Source: Croceibacterium_A sp965977975 (GTDB taxonomy: Bacteria; Pseudomonadota; Alphaproteobacteria; Sphingomonadales; Sphingomonadaceae). From it: a stretch of 7,035 bases of DNA. Of this stretch, positions 1 to 6,304 are shown in pieces (within the stretch, counting starts at the first letter, position 1; every line of letters begins with the position of its first letter). The stretch lies in the NCBI GenBank assembly GCA_965977975.1, contig CBHCZH010000172.1, forward strand, positions 1 to 7,035, read 5' to 3'. Below the pieces are notes generated by a model. The model had not been told where the DNA came from and did not search any database. It was given only the letters and a program-made list of their open reading frames with translations. The position numbers were made by a program, and so were the translations under genes.

Positions 1-1
1 C

Positions 2-304
2 GCGCCGCTCGGCCTCGCGGTTCATTTCGCGATCATGGCGGTGATGGTGACGGTTTACGTGCTCGCCGCCCGCCGCCTGCCCGCGCTCAACCGCTACTGG
101 TGGATCGCCGGCCCGCTGTACGGCGTGGCGCTGTGGATCGTGATGTACTGGATCGTAATGCCGCTACGCTGGGACAGCTACCGGACCCCAAGCGAGGCTT
201 GGCCGATCGCCAAGCAACTGATTTCGCACTGCCTGCTGACCGGACTGCCGATTGCCTGGATCACCGCCCGCTCTGCGGCCGCGAATAGACCAAGTTACAT
301 CTGA
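2..304 (+). CDS. C-terminal part of a small integral membrane protein (5' end outside window)
   Basis: The reading frame is open from the window edge and ends at TGA 302-304, so the true start is upstream; an ATG at 35 exists but the hydrophobic frame continues before it (LGLAVHF). About 100 residues are visible. There are roughly three membrane segments: one from the edge to the AARRLP stretch, one around WWIAGPLYGVALWIVMYWIV, and one around LISHCLLTGLPIAWI near the C-terminus. The features G-x-LYG, a Met-rich second helix followed by MPLRW, and H-x(4)-GLPIAW near the end resemble small uncharacterised proteobacterial membrane proteins I have seen, but I cannot name the family. There is no visible catalytic motif. 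It lies 98 bases before the DUF418 gene on the same strand; co-transcription is possible but not shown. Function unknown. Confidence 0.65.
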   Translation, partial: APLGLAVHFAIMAVMVTVYVLAARRLPALNRYWWIAGPLYGVALWIVMYWIVMPLRWDSYRTPSEAWPIAKQLISHCLLTGLPIAWITARSAAANRPSYI

Positions 305-322
305 AATCGGCAAACGACTTCC

Positions 323-338
323 CGGCCTCTCTCGGCCG
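323..338. other. Short GC hairpin after the first gene
   Basis: CGGCC (323-327) and GGCCG (334-338) form a 5-bp stem with a six-base TCTCTC loop, 18 bases after the stop codon of the upstream gene. No T-run follows, so it is not a standard intrinsic terminator. It may only slow or protect transcript ends, or be chance in GC-rich DNA. Confidence 0.3.
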
Positions 339-371
339 TGGAGATTCGGGTGTAGCTTCGCGGCGGACTCG

Positions 372-387
372 GGCGCCGCTCGGCGCC
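372..387. other. GGCGCC-GCTC-GGCGCC hairpin just before the DUF418 ribosome binding site
   Basis: Two copies of the self-complementary hexamer GGCGCC (372-377 and 382-387) flank a GCTC loop, giving a perfect 6-bp stem four bases ahead of the AGGGGG ribosome binding site (391-396) of the next gene. In the mRNA it could affect ribosome loading. Chance is also plausible at this GC content. Confidence 0.3.
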
Positions 388-390
388 GAT

Positions 391-396
391 AGGGGG
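391..396 (+). promoter_or_regulatory. Ribosome binding site of the DUF418 gene
   Basis: AGGGGG lies six bases ahead of ATG 403 and fixes this start. A nearby upstream alternative start with comparable support was not found. Confidence 0.6.
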
Positions 397-402
397 GCTG
401 TC

Positions 403-1644
403 ATGGCGACCACTTCATCCGACCGCATTCTCTCGCTCGATATCATCCGCGGCATCGCGGTGATGGGCATCTTCTCGGTCAACGTCGTCGGCATGGCGAT
501 GATCGAGTTCGCCTACTTCTACCCGCCGGCCTACGGCTTCGAGAGTGTCTGGGACCGGGCGATGTGGGCCGGCAACATGCTCGTGGTCGACGGGCGCTTC
601 CGCAGCCTGTTCTCGATCCGGTTCGGCGCTTCGATGGTACTGGTGATCGAGCGCGCCGTGGCAGCGGACAAGAAGGGCTGGCAAGTCCACTACCCGCGCA
701 TGATCGTGCTGCTGCTGTTCGGCCTCGCCCACTTCTACTTCTTCTGGTGGGGAGACATCCTCGCCAACTACGCGCTGGTCGGCATGATCGCCTACGTGTT
801 CTGGCGGCTGCGCACCCGCTGGCTGCTGGCGGCCAGCCTGGTTTCGCTGTCGCTGATGTACGTTCCGGGCCTGGTCAACGGCATCGGGCAGCTGACCGGG
901 CCGCCGCCGGTCGAAGCCGCCGCGGAAGACAACGCGGCCGACGACGACCAGCCGACTCCCGAGGAGCAGATGGCCGAAGACAAGCGGGGCCACTCCTCGC
1001 TCGGCGCCCACCTCGAGTTCGTGATCGAGCATACGCCATGGCGGCCGTTCATGTCTGTGCCGAATTACGGTCTCGAGACGCTCGGCCTGATGCTGCTCGG
1101 TATGGCCGGCTACAAGTCCGGGTTCCTCACCGGAAGCTGGAGCCGAAAGCAATACAAGCAAGTGGCGGCAGCGACGCTGATACCTTCGTTCCTCTATTAC
1201 GGCTTCGTCGTGCAGCAGACGCTTCGGACGAATTTCGCGCAGGAGCTTTACTGGCCCTGGGCCTGGGGCATGCCGACTTATCTCCACCCCATGGCCGCGA
1301 TGGGCTACGCGGCGGTCATTATCCTGGTGCTGGTCCGCCCCGGCGCGATCGCCGACCGCTTCGCCGCCGTCGGTCGCGCGGCCTTCACCAACTATCTCGG
1401 CGCAACGATGATCGGCACGATCCTGTTCTACGATTTCGGCTTCGGGCTGTTCGGCGAGCTGTCGCGCGGCCAGGCATGGCTGATCGTGCCGGTGGTCTGG
1501 GCGGTGATGCTGTTGTGGTCGAAGTGGTGGCTCGACCGCTACCGCTATGGTCCGTTCGAATGGGCCTGGCGTTGCCTGGCACGCTGGAAATGGGAGCCGA
1601 TGCGGCGGCGGCCGCTGCCGGCTGCCGTGCCGGAACCCGCCTAA
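403..1644 (+). CDS. DUF418 family multi-pass membrane protein
   Basis: A complete 413-residue protein beginning at ATG 403 with AGGGGG at 391-396, six bases upstream. The N-terminus has the family hallmark R-x-LSLDIIRGIAVMGI-x(3)-N (residues 8-27). A second hallmark is GLAHFYFFWWGDIL with His110, Gly117 and Asp118. After an acidic, proline-rich loop (about residues 166-200) comes LGLMLLGMAGYKSGFLTG. The C-terminal DUF418 block runs from FTNYL (328-332) to GPFEWAWR (383-390). Hydrophobic stretches suggest about eight or more membrane helices in the inner membrane. The family is widespread and often annotated as putative transporters or, by distant likeness, acyltransferase-like membrane proteins, but no substrate is established that I know of. 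Its TAA overlaps the serB stop codon on the other strand. Family assignment is firm; function is not. Confidence 0.9.
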   Translation: MATTSSDRILSLDIIRGIAVMGIFSVNVVGMAMIEFAYFYPPAYGFESVWDRAMWAGNMLVVDGRFRSLFSIRFGASMVLVIERAVAADKKGWQVHYPRMIVLLLFGLAHFYFFWWGDILANYALVGMIAYVFWRLRTRWLLAASLVSLSLMYVPGLVNGIGQLTGPPPVEAAAEDNAADDDQPTPEEQMAEDKRGHSSLGAHLEFVIEHTPWRPFMSVPNYGLETLGLMLLGMAGYKSGFLTGSWSRKQYKQVAAATLIPSFLYYGFVVQQTLRTNFAQELYWPWAWGMPTYLHPMAAMGYAAVIILVLVRPGAIADRFAAVGRAAFTNYLGATMIGTILFYDFGFGLFGELSRGQAWLIVPVVWAVMLLWSKWWLDRYRYGPFEWAWRCLARWKWEPMRRRPLPAAVPEPA

Positions 1645-2525
1645 CGGACCACCCAGTCATGCTCGGGAATCTCGAGCAGCTTGAGCAGCGAGGTGAGGTC
1701 GCCGCGGTCGATCCAGCCGCTGGCGGCTTCGCGCGCCTTCGGCTTGGCGTGGTAGGCGATGCCGTAAGTCGCGGCCTGCAGCATCGGGATGTCGTTCGCT
1801 CCGTCGCCGGTCGCGAGGCTGACCGCATTTTCGCCGAGCCTTGCTAATTCATCGGCCAGGACCTGCGCCTTCACCGAGGCATCGGTGATTCCGCCGACCA
1901 GCTCGCCCGCAAGCCGGCCTTCGGACACCGCCAACCGGTTACCCACCACCCGCTCGAAGCCGATGTCGGCGGCGACCGGATCGGCAAAATGGTGGAACCC
2001 ACCCGTCACCAACACGGTCCGGCAGCCATGATGCTTGAGCGTCGCGACCAGCGTGCGCGCGCCGGGCATCGGTACGATCCGCTCGGTCAGGCAAGTCTGA
2101 ATGACCGCTTCCTCCAGCCCGGCGAGCAGCGCCACTCGCTCCCTGAGCGCGCTCGCGAACTCGAGCTCGCCCCGCATCGCCCGCTCGGTGATCTCGGCGA
2201 TCTGCGGTTTGAGGCCGGCGAAATCGGCCAGCTCGTCGATGCATTCCTGGCCGATCATGGTCGAATCCATGTCGGAAACGAACAGGCTCGGGATGCGAAA
2301 CTCGTCAGTTGCGATGATCGCGTCGCTCGGCGCAAAGTGTTCGTCGATCACGCGGCGCAGCAGAGAGCTTTCCCCATGCGGCAAGCTGAGCTCGAGCACT
2401 TCGCTGCAGGCATCGAGCATTCGCGCCTCGGCTACCGGCATGTCCGCGGCCGCGAGCGCCCGCGTAGCCGCATCGAGGCGCGTTTCCAGAGTGGCGGGGT
2501 CTGCTATCAGCCGCGCGATGAACAA
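1641..2525 (-). CDS. serB: Phosphoserine phosphatase SerB (TTG start)
   Basis: This enzyme removes phosphate from O-phosphoserine, the last step of serine synthesis, in the cytoplasm. It is a HAD-superfamily hydrolase of 294 residues from a TTG start at 2525. Motif I is FVSDMDST with nucleophile Asp85 and acid/base Asp87; motif II is LVTGGFHHF with Thr174; motif III Lys219; motif IV is GDGANDIPML (240-249). The cap segment includes GQECIDELADFAG and ITERAMRGELEF. The first 75 residues are the poorly conserved N-terminal domain usual in bacterial SerB. The TTG is chosen because GGAGAG sits six bases upstream and the protein then starts MFIARLIADP, which fits sphingomonad SerB as I remember it. 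In-frame ATGs at 2561 and 2651 lack a good ribosome site and would run deep into miaA. It diverges from miaA, overlapping 8 bases, and converges on the DUF418 gene with a 4-base stop overlap. Confidence 0.93.
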   Translation of the reverse strand: MFIARLIADPATLETRLDAATRALAAADMPVAEARMLDACSEVLELSLPHGESSLLRRVIDEHFAPSDAIIATDEFRIPSLFVSDMDSTMIGQECIDELADFAGLKPQIAEITERAMRGELEFASALRERVALLAGLEEAVIQTCLTERIVPMPGARTLVATLKHHGCRTVLVTGGFHHFADPVAADIGFERVVGNRLAVSEGRLAGELVGGITDASVKAQVLADELARLGENAVSLATGDGANDIPMLQAATYGIAYHAKPKAREAASGWIDRGDLTSLLKLLEIPEHDWVVR

Positions 2526-3477
2526 CGGGCACTCTCCAGGTCGTAAGGCGGTCGCGCTCATTGCAGGGCCGACCGCCAGCGGCAAGAGCGATCTGGCGGT
2601 GAAGTTAGCACTGGAACTGCAGGCTCGCGGTTCGCGCGCAACGGTGATCAACGCCGACAGCGCGCAAGTCTACCGCGATCTTCGCATTCTGAGCGCTCGC
2701 CCTTCCGAGGAGGAAATGCGCGGCGTCCAGCACTGCCTGTTCGGCGCCTGGGACGGCGCGACCCCTTGCTCCGCGGCGGACTGGGCCGCTGTAGCCAAGC
2801 GCGAGATCGAGAACTCCCACCTGGCGGGCGCGACGCCTATCCTCGTCGGCGGTACAGGCCTTTACCTGCGCACCCTGCTCTACGGCATTGCCCCCGTTCC
2901 TCCGATCGATCCCGCCGTGCGCGCTGCGGTGCGCGCCCTCCCCGTCGCCGAGGCTTTCGCCGCACTAGTGGCTGAAGATCCAGAACGCGCCGCGACGCTC
3001 AACCCCGCCGACACGGCGCGCATAGCTCGCGCGCTCGAAGTGGTGCGCTCGACCGGTAAGCCTCTGGCACACTGGCAGGCCGAACACAGCGGCGGCATCG
3101 GCGATGCGATCGAGCTGTTCCCGCTGGTCCTGCTGCCCGAACGAGAAGCGCTTTATCAACGTTGCGACCAGCGCTTCAGGCGGATGCTGGAAGGCGGCGC
3201 GGTCGAGGAAGTCGAGGCCCTGCTCGCCCGCGACCTGTCCCCGGCCCTCCCCGTCATGCGCGCTATCGGCGTGCCCGAGATCGCCGGCTGGTTGCTTGGC
3301 GAGTGGTCGCGCGAGGACGCGCTCGTGCGCGGCCGGCAGGCGACGCGCAACTATGCCAAACGCCAGTACACCTGGTTCCGCCACCAGCCGCCACCGGAAT
3401 GGTCTCGCATTGAGACCGATAATTACGACGCCGGCATCCTCTTTGAAACTTTAGTCCTATATTTGCGCTTGACATGA
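2518..3477 (+). CDS. miaA: tRNA dimethylallyltransferase MiaA
   Basis: MiaA transfers a dimethylallyl group from dimethylallyl diphosphate to N6 of adenine 37 in tRNAs reading UNN codons. The 319-residue product is near the family's usual 300-320. The P-loop is GPTASGKS (17-24). It is followed by INADSAQVYRDL with Asp47, Gln50 and Tyr52, the RPS segment (61-63), GGTGLYLRTLLYG from residue 111, and the basic C-terminal helix RQATRNYAKRQYTWFRHQ typical of the family. The ATG at 2518 gives a P-loop close to the N-terminus as expected. No clear ribosome binding site precedes it. The open frame extends upstream to 2101, but that part is Ser/Ala-rich antisense of serB and is not believed. The start overlaps the divergent serB start; the stop lies inside the palindrome in the putative ilvB promoter. 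Confidence 0.93.
   Translation: MNNGHSPGRKAVALIAGPTASGKSDLAVKLALELQARGSRATVINADSAQVYRDLRILSARPSEEEMRGVQHCLFGAWDGATPCSAADWAAVAKREIENSHLAGATPILVGGTGLYLRTLLYGIAPVPPIDPAVRAAVRALPVAEAFAALVAEDPERAATLNPADTARIARALEVVRSTGKPLAHWQAEHSGGIGDAIELFPLVLLPEREALYQRCDQRFRRMLEGGAVEEVEALLARDLSPALPVMRAIGVPEIAGWLLGEWSREDALVRGRQATRNYAKRQYTWFRHQPPPEWSRIETDNYDAGILFETLVLYLRLT
2532..2537 (-). promoter_or_regulatory. Ribosome binding site deciding the serB TTG start
   Basis: On the minus strand GGAGAG precedes TTG 2525-2523 with a six-base spacer. It lies inside the miaA coding sequence (codons 5-7) and is the main reason to prefer this start over upstream ATGs. Confidence 0.65.
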
Positions 3478-3497
3478 CATTTAATGTCTCCTAGCAG
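3469..3497 (+). promoter_or_regulatory. Candidate ilvB promoter overlapping the miaA 3' end
   Basis: A perfect -35 hexamer TTGACA occupies 3469-3474. With a 17-base spacer the -10 would be TAGCAG at 3492-3497, a weak match (3 of 6), so transcription would begin near 3504. The -35 lies in the last codons of miaA. A less likely alternative -10 is TATATT at 3458-3463, which lacks a decent -35. Confidence 0.45.
3476..3488. promoter_or_regulatory. 13-base palindrome in the promoter spacer (possible operator)
   Basis: GACATT-T-AATGTC is a perfect 6-1-6 inverted repeat, with an extra direct copy of GACAT at 3471-3475. It covers the miaA stop codon and lies between the proposed -35 and -10, a place where a repressor or a spacer-binding regulator could act. 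The regulator is unknown. Confidence 0.4.
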
Positions 3498-3504
3498 GCG
3501 CTTG

Positions 3505-3524
3505 CCGGGCCTCGACGGGCCCGG
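3505..3524 (+). promoter_or_regulatory. GC hairpin in the ilvB leader
   Basis: CCGGGCC (3505-3511) and GGCCCGG (3518-3524) form a perfect 7-bp stem with loop TCGACG, followed by six A residues. No T-run follows, so it is not a terminator on the plus strand. Its left arm can pair instead with GGCCCGG at 3554-3560 inside the terminator, so it may be the switching partner of the attenuator. Confidence 0.5.
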
Positions 3525-3550
3525 AAAAAATTGGGTGAGTTTTGGGAGAG

Positions 3551-3591
3551 AGCGGCCCGGCGCGAGGCAATCGCGCCGGGTCCGCTTTTTT
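3551..3591 (+). terminator. Strong intrinsic terminator / probable attenuator before ilvB
   Basis: The left arm 3551-3565 pairs with 3571-3586 to give 15 base pairs with one bulged T (3581). The loop is GGCAA (3566-3570) and the stem is followed by a six-T run (3586-3591). It lies 73 bases after the miaA stop and could end miaA transcripts. Only 25 bases, holding the ribosome binding site, separate it from the ilvB start. Any transcript reaching ilvB must cross it, which points to conditional termination. Confidence 0.85.
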
Positions 3592-3605
3592 GAAGAAGTC
3601 GAAGG

Positions 3606-3610
3606 AAGGA
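3606..3610 (+). promoter_or_regulatory. Ribosome binding site deciding the ilvB GTG start
   Basis: AAGGA, within the repeated AAGGAAGGA at 3602-3610, stands six bases ahead of GTG 3617. It supports this start over an in-frame TTG at 3542 that would place the terminator hairpin inside the coding sequence. Confidence 0.7.
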
Positions 3611-3616
3611 AGTCAC

Positions 3617-5359
3617 GTGTCCGAGGAGCGCAGCGGTGCTGCGATACTGGTCGAAAGCCTGGTCCGACAGGGGGTCGAATTCGTGTTCGGCTACCCCGGT
3701 GGAGCGGTGCTGCCGATCTACGACGAGCTGTTCTCCGACACGCGCGTTCGCCACATCCTCGTGCGGCACGAGGCCGGCGCAGCGCACGCTGCCGAAGGCT
3801 ATGCGCGCTCGACCGGCAAGCCGGGTGTCGTGCTCGTCACCTCCGGCCCCGGCGCGACCAACGCCATTACCGGCATTGCCGATGCGTTCATGGATTCGAT
3901 TCCTTTGGTCGTCATCACCGGCCAGGTCGCAACCAACCTGATCGGCACCGACGCGTTCCAGGAAGCCGACACGATCGGGCTGACCCGGCACTGCACCAAG
4001 CACAACTACCTGGTGAAGGACCCGGCCGATCTCGCCGCGACGATCGACGAGGCGTTCGAGATCGCCACCATCGGCCGCCCCGGCCCGGTCGTGGTCGATA
4101 TACCCAAGAACGTCCAGGTCGCCACCGCACCGCTCAGCGACGCCAAGCCGCAGCGTCCGAAGCGCTACACCCCGCGCATGGTCGCCGCGCCCGAAGAGAT
4201 CGCCGAGGCGATCGAACTGATCGCCAAGGCCAAGCGCCCGGTGCTCTACACCGGCGGCGGCGTGATCAATTCGGGCCCGCGAGCGAGCGAGCTGCTGCGC
4301 GAGTTTCAGCGCCTCACCGGCGCCCCGGTCACCTCGACGCTGATGGGCCTCGGCGCCTTCCCCGCCGATCATCCCGCCTGGCTCGGGATGCTCGGCATGC
4401 ACGGCACTTACGAAGCCAACATGGCGATGAACCAGTGCGACGTGATGGTGAACATCGGCGCGCGCTTCGACGACCGCATCACCGGCCGGCTCGACGCGTT
4501 TTCGCCGGGCTCGAAGAGGATCCACGTCGATATCGATCGGGCCTCGATCAACAAAGTCATCCCGGTCGACATCGGCATCGTCGGCGACTGCGCCACTGTG
4601 CTCGAGCAGCTGATCGCCGCCTGGGGCGGCCGCAAGCCGCTCGAACTCGAAGACTGGAACGCGCGCATCGCCGAGTGGCGCGGTAAGAACTCGCTCGCCT
4701 ACCCGAAGCGCAAGGACCAGCTGATGCCGCAGCTCGCGATCGAGCGGCTGTTCGAGCTGACCAGGTACCTCGACCCGATCATTACCACCGAGGTCGGCCA
4801 GCATCAGATGTGGGCGGCGCAGTACTTCGGTTTCTTCGGGCCGAACCGCTGGCTGACCAGCGGCGGGCTCGGCACGATGGGTTACGGCATGCCCGCGGCG
4901 ATCGGCGCGCAGCTCGGCAATCCGGGTAGGCTGGTGATAGACATCGCCGGCGAAGCCTCGATCCAGATGAACATCCAGGAGATGGGCACGGCGAGCCAGT
5001 TCCGGCTGCCGATCAAGGTGTTCATTCTCAACAACGAGTACATGGGCATGGTCCGCCAGTGGCAGGAGCTTACCTATGAGAGCCGCTATTCGAACAGCTA
5101 CTCGGACAGCCTGCCCGACTTCGTGAAGATGGCCGAAGCTTACGGCTGGAAGGGCATCCGCATCGAGAACGAAGGCCAGCTCGACGACGGCATCCGCGCG
5201 ATGATGGCGCATGACGGGCCGGTGATGGTCGACTGCATGGTTTCCAAGGAAGCCAACTGCTTCCCGATGATCCCGAGCGGCGCGGCGCACACCGAAATGC
5301 TGCTGTATGGCGACCAGGTCGAGGGCACGATGGACGACGAAGCGAAGGCGCTGGTGTGA
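3617..5359 (+). CDS. ilvB: Acetohydroxyacid synthase (acetolactate synthase), large catalytic subunit
   Basis: This thiamine diphosphate (TPP) and FAD enzyme condenses two pyruvates to 2-acetolactate, or pyruvate with 2-oxobutyrate to 2-aceto-2-hydroxybutyrate: the first committed step of valine, leucine and isoleucine synthesis. From GTG 3617 it has 580 residues, normal for the family. The N-terminal TPP-binding domain has FGYPGGAVLPIYDEL (24-38) and RHEAGAAHAAEGYAR with catalytic Glu52. The central FAD domain has MHGTYEANMAMNQCD from residue 261 and GARFDDR (281-287). The C-terminal TPP domain has TEVGQHQMWAAQ, then GEAS with Glu446, and NNEYMGMVRQWQ with Asn473. Family members usually have Asp where Glu446 stands, as a magnesium ligand of TPP. 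The stop codon shares one base with the ilvN ATG, so the subunits are probably translationally coupled. Regulation is probably through the leader terminator upstream. Confidence 0.96.
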   Translation: MSEERSGAAILVESLVRQGVEFVFGYPGGAVLPIYDELFSDTRVRHILVRHEAGAAHAAEGYARSTGKPGVVLVTSGPGATNAITGIADAFMDSIPLVVITGQVATNLIGTDAFQEADTIGLTRHCTKHNYLVKDPADLAATIDEAFEIATIGRPGPVVVDIPKNVQVATAPLSDAKPQRPKRYTPRMVAAPEEIAEAIELIAKAKRPVLYTGGGVINSGPRASELLREFQRLTGAPVTSTLMGLGAFPADHPAWLGMLGMHGTYEANMAMNQCDVMVNIGARFDDRITGRLDAFSPGSKRIHVDIDRASINKVIPVDIGIVGDCATVLEQLIAAWGGRKPLELEDWNARIAEWRGKNSLAYPKRKDQLMPQLAIERLFELTRYLDPIITTEVGQHQMWAAQYFGFFGPNRWLTSGGLGTMGYGMPAAIGAQLGNPGRLVIDIAGEASIQMNIQEMGTASQFRLPIKVFILNNEYMGMVRQWQELTYESRYSNSYSDSLPDFVKMAEAYGWKGIRIENEGQLDDGIRAMMAHDGPVMVDCMVSKEANCFPMIPSGAAHTEMLLYGDQVEGTMDDEAKALV

Positions 5360-5874
5360 TGAAAATCCAGCATCGCGATACCGAGCGCCACGTGCTCACG
5401 ATCACCGTCGACAACGAGGCGGGGATTCTCGCCAAGATCGCCGGGCTGTTCACCGCGCGCGGTTACAACATCGACAGCCTGACCGTGGCCGACATCAGCG
5501 AGGACCACGCGATCAGCCGTATTACCATCGTCACCAGCGGTCCGCCGCCGGTGATCGACCAGATCATCGCCCAGCTCGAGCGGCTGGTGCCGGTGCACAA
5601 GGTCGTCGACCTCACCGAAGCCGGCGCCCACGTCGAGCGCGAGCTGGCGCTGGTCAAGGTCAGCGGAACAGGCGACCATCGCGTCGAGGCGCTGCGCCTC
5701 GCCGACGTGTTCCGCGCCAAGGTGGTCGACACCACAACGCAGAGCTTCATCTTCGAGCTGACCGGCGATCCGACCAAGATCGACAGCTTCACCGCGCTGA
5801 TGCGCGAGCTCGGCCTGGTCGAGGTCGGCCGCACCGGCATCGTCGGTATGATGCGGGGGGCCGAAGGGGCTTAA
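5359..5874 (+). CDS. ilvN: Acetohydroxyacid synthase, small regulatory subunit
   Basis: The small subunit binds IlvB, raises its activity and gives valine feedback inhibition. The 171-residue protein starts with an ACT domain: VLTITVDNEAGILAKIAGLF (12-31), then RGYNIDSLTVA, which holds the Gly and Asn positions of the effector-binding site in this family. The linker carries ERELALVKV, and the C-terminal domain has FRAKVVDTTTQSFIFELTG and ends GIVGMMRG. The start is ATG 5359 in a TGATG junction with the ilvB stop. A GTG at 5356 in the same frame would add one residue. AAGG at 5345-5348 may help initiation, but coupling to ilvB is the likelier route. This is the longer, ilvH-like form of the subunit, normal for alphaproteobacteria. 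Confidence 0.95.
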   Translation: MKIQHRDTERHVLTITVDNEAGILAKIAGLFTARGYNIDSLTVADISEDHAISRITIVTSGPPPVIDQIIAQLERLVPVHKVVDLTEAGAHVERELALVKVSGTGDHRVEALRLADVFRAKVVDTTTQSFIFELTGDPTKIDSFTALMRELGLVEVGRTGIVGMMRGAEGA

Positions 5875-5876
5875 TC

Positions 5877-6296
5877 ATGCGAGTGCGTCATTGCGTCGCG
5901 ATGGCCATCGTGGGCCTCTCGTCGGGTGCGTCTGGCAAGGGGCCGGCCATCGAGGACGCGGCCGCGCTCGAGTCATGTATTGCCGCGTCAGGCGCGGCTG
6001 ATCTCGTGATGAAGGATTGCTACGTCGATCTAGCGAACAAGGAGGACGCCCGGCTCAATCGTAATTGGCAGAGACTGATGGCTGCCGTCGGCGGGCCAAG
6101 GTCGGAAACTGGGAGCGCCCTGCTTACGGAGCAACGCGCCTGGATTGCCTACCACGAAGCCGCCTGCGCCCATTATCTGGTTTCGGGCGGCACTTTGGAC
6201 CGCCTCGCTGGCCAAGTCTGCTATACCGAGAATACCACGCGCCGAGCGGACGAGCTCGAGGAGCTCGCTGATTACTACGAACTCAGTCACCCATAG
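5877..6296 (+). CDS. Probable secreted DUF1311 / LprI-like protein inside the ilv operon
   Basis: A 139-residue protein, starting at ATG 5877 with AAGGGG (5864-5869) seven bases upstream, two bases after the ilvN stop. The N-terminus (MRVRHCVAMAIVGLSSGASG) looks like a short signal peptide; no lipobox is present, so a periplasmic protein is inferred. The mature part follows the DUF1311 pattern: C34, C48-Y-x(3)-A, an L-N-x(2)-W-x(2)-LM helix, then LLTEQRAWIAYHEAAC (ending C97), C115, and T-x-RRADEL. Four cysteines could form two disulfides. Some members, such as mycobacterial LprI, inhibit lysozyme; most have no known role and none is claimed here. Codons are less GC-biased than neighbours (about 40 of 139 end in A or T, against 17 of 171 in ilvN, hand counts). 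It begins 2 bases after ilvN and ends 19 bases before ilvC, so it is almost surely co-transcribed with them. Confidence 0.8.
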   Translation: MRVRHCVAMAIVGLSSGASGKGPAIEDAAALESCIAASGAADLVMKDCYVDLANKEDARLNRNWQRLMAAVGGPRSETGSALLTEQRAWIAYHEAACAHYLVSGGTLDRLAGQVCYTENTTRRADELEELADYYELSHP

Positions 6297-6304
6297 ATTG
6301 CTCC

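Noticed and set aside
415..1287. 290-codon minus-strand frame opposite the DUF418 gene
   Set aside because: Its composition is low-complexity His/Arg/Glu shadow sequence, with no motif or ribosome site.
2101..2517. 139-residue N-terminal extension of MiaA
   Set aside because: It is Ser/Ala-rich antisense of serB. MiaA normally has its P-loop near the N-terminus, as it does from ATG 2518.
3474..3494. Six-residue leader peptide MTFNVS before the attenuator
   Set aside because: There is no ribosome site, only one branched-chain codon (Val), and it lies upstream of the expected transcription start.
3531..3593. 20-codon TTG frame ending at the terminator T-run (LGEFWERAARREAIAPGPLF)
   Set aside because: It lacks a ribosome site and has only one Ile and two Leu codons, and it runs across the terminator stem, so it does not behave like a control peptide.
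3484..4686. 400-codon plus-strand frame starting at ATG 3484 (MSPSRRLPG...)
   Set aside because: It runs through the terminator and then out of frame through ilvB, giving Arg-rich sequence. It also has no ribosome binding site.
3491..5290. 599-codon open frame on the minus strand opposite ilvB
   Set aside because: Its product is rich in His, Arg, Asp and Ala with no family resemblance, the usual antisense shadow of a strongly GC-biased gene. ilvB on the other strand is unmistakable.
5307..5876. Upstream extension of the DUF1311-like gene
   Set aside because: It is Arg-rich out-of-frame translation of ilvB/ilvN. ATG 5877 has a good ribosome site and starts a plausible signal peptide.
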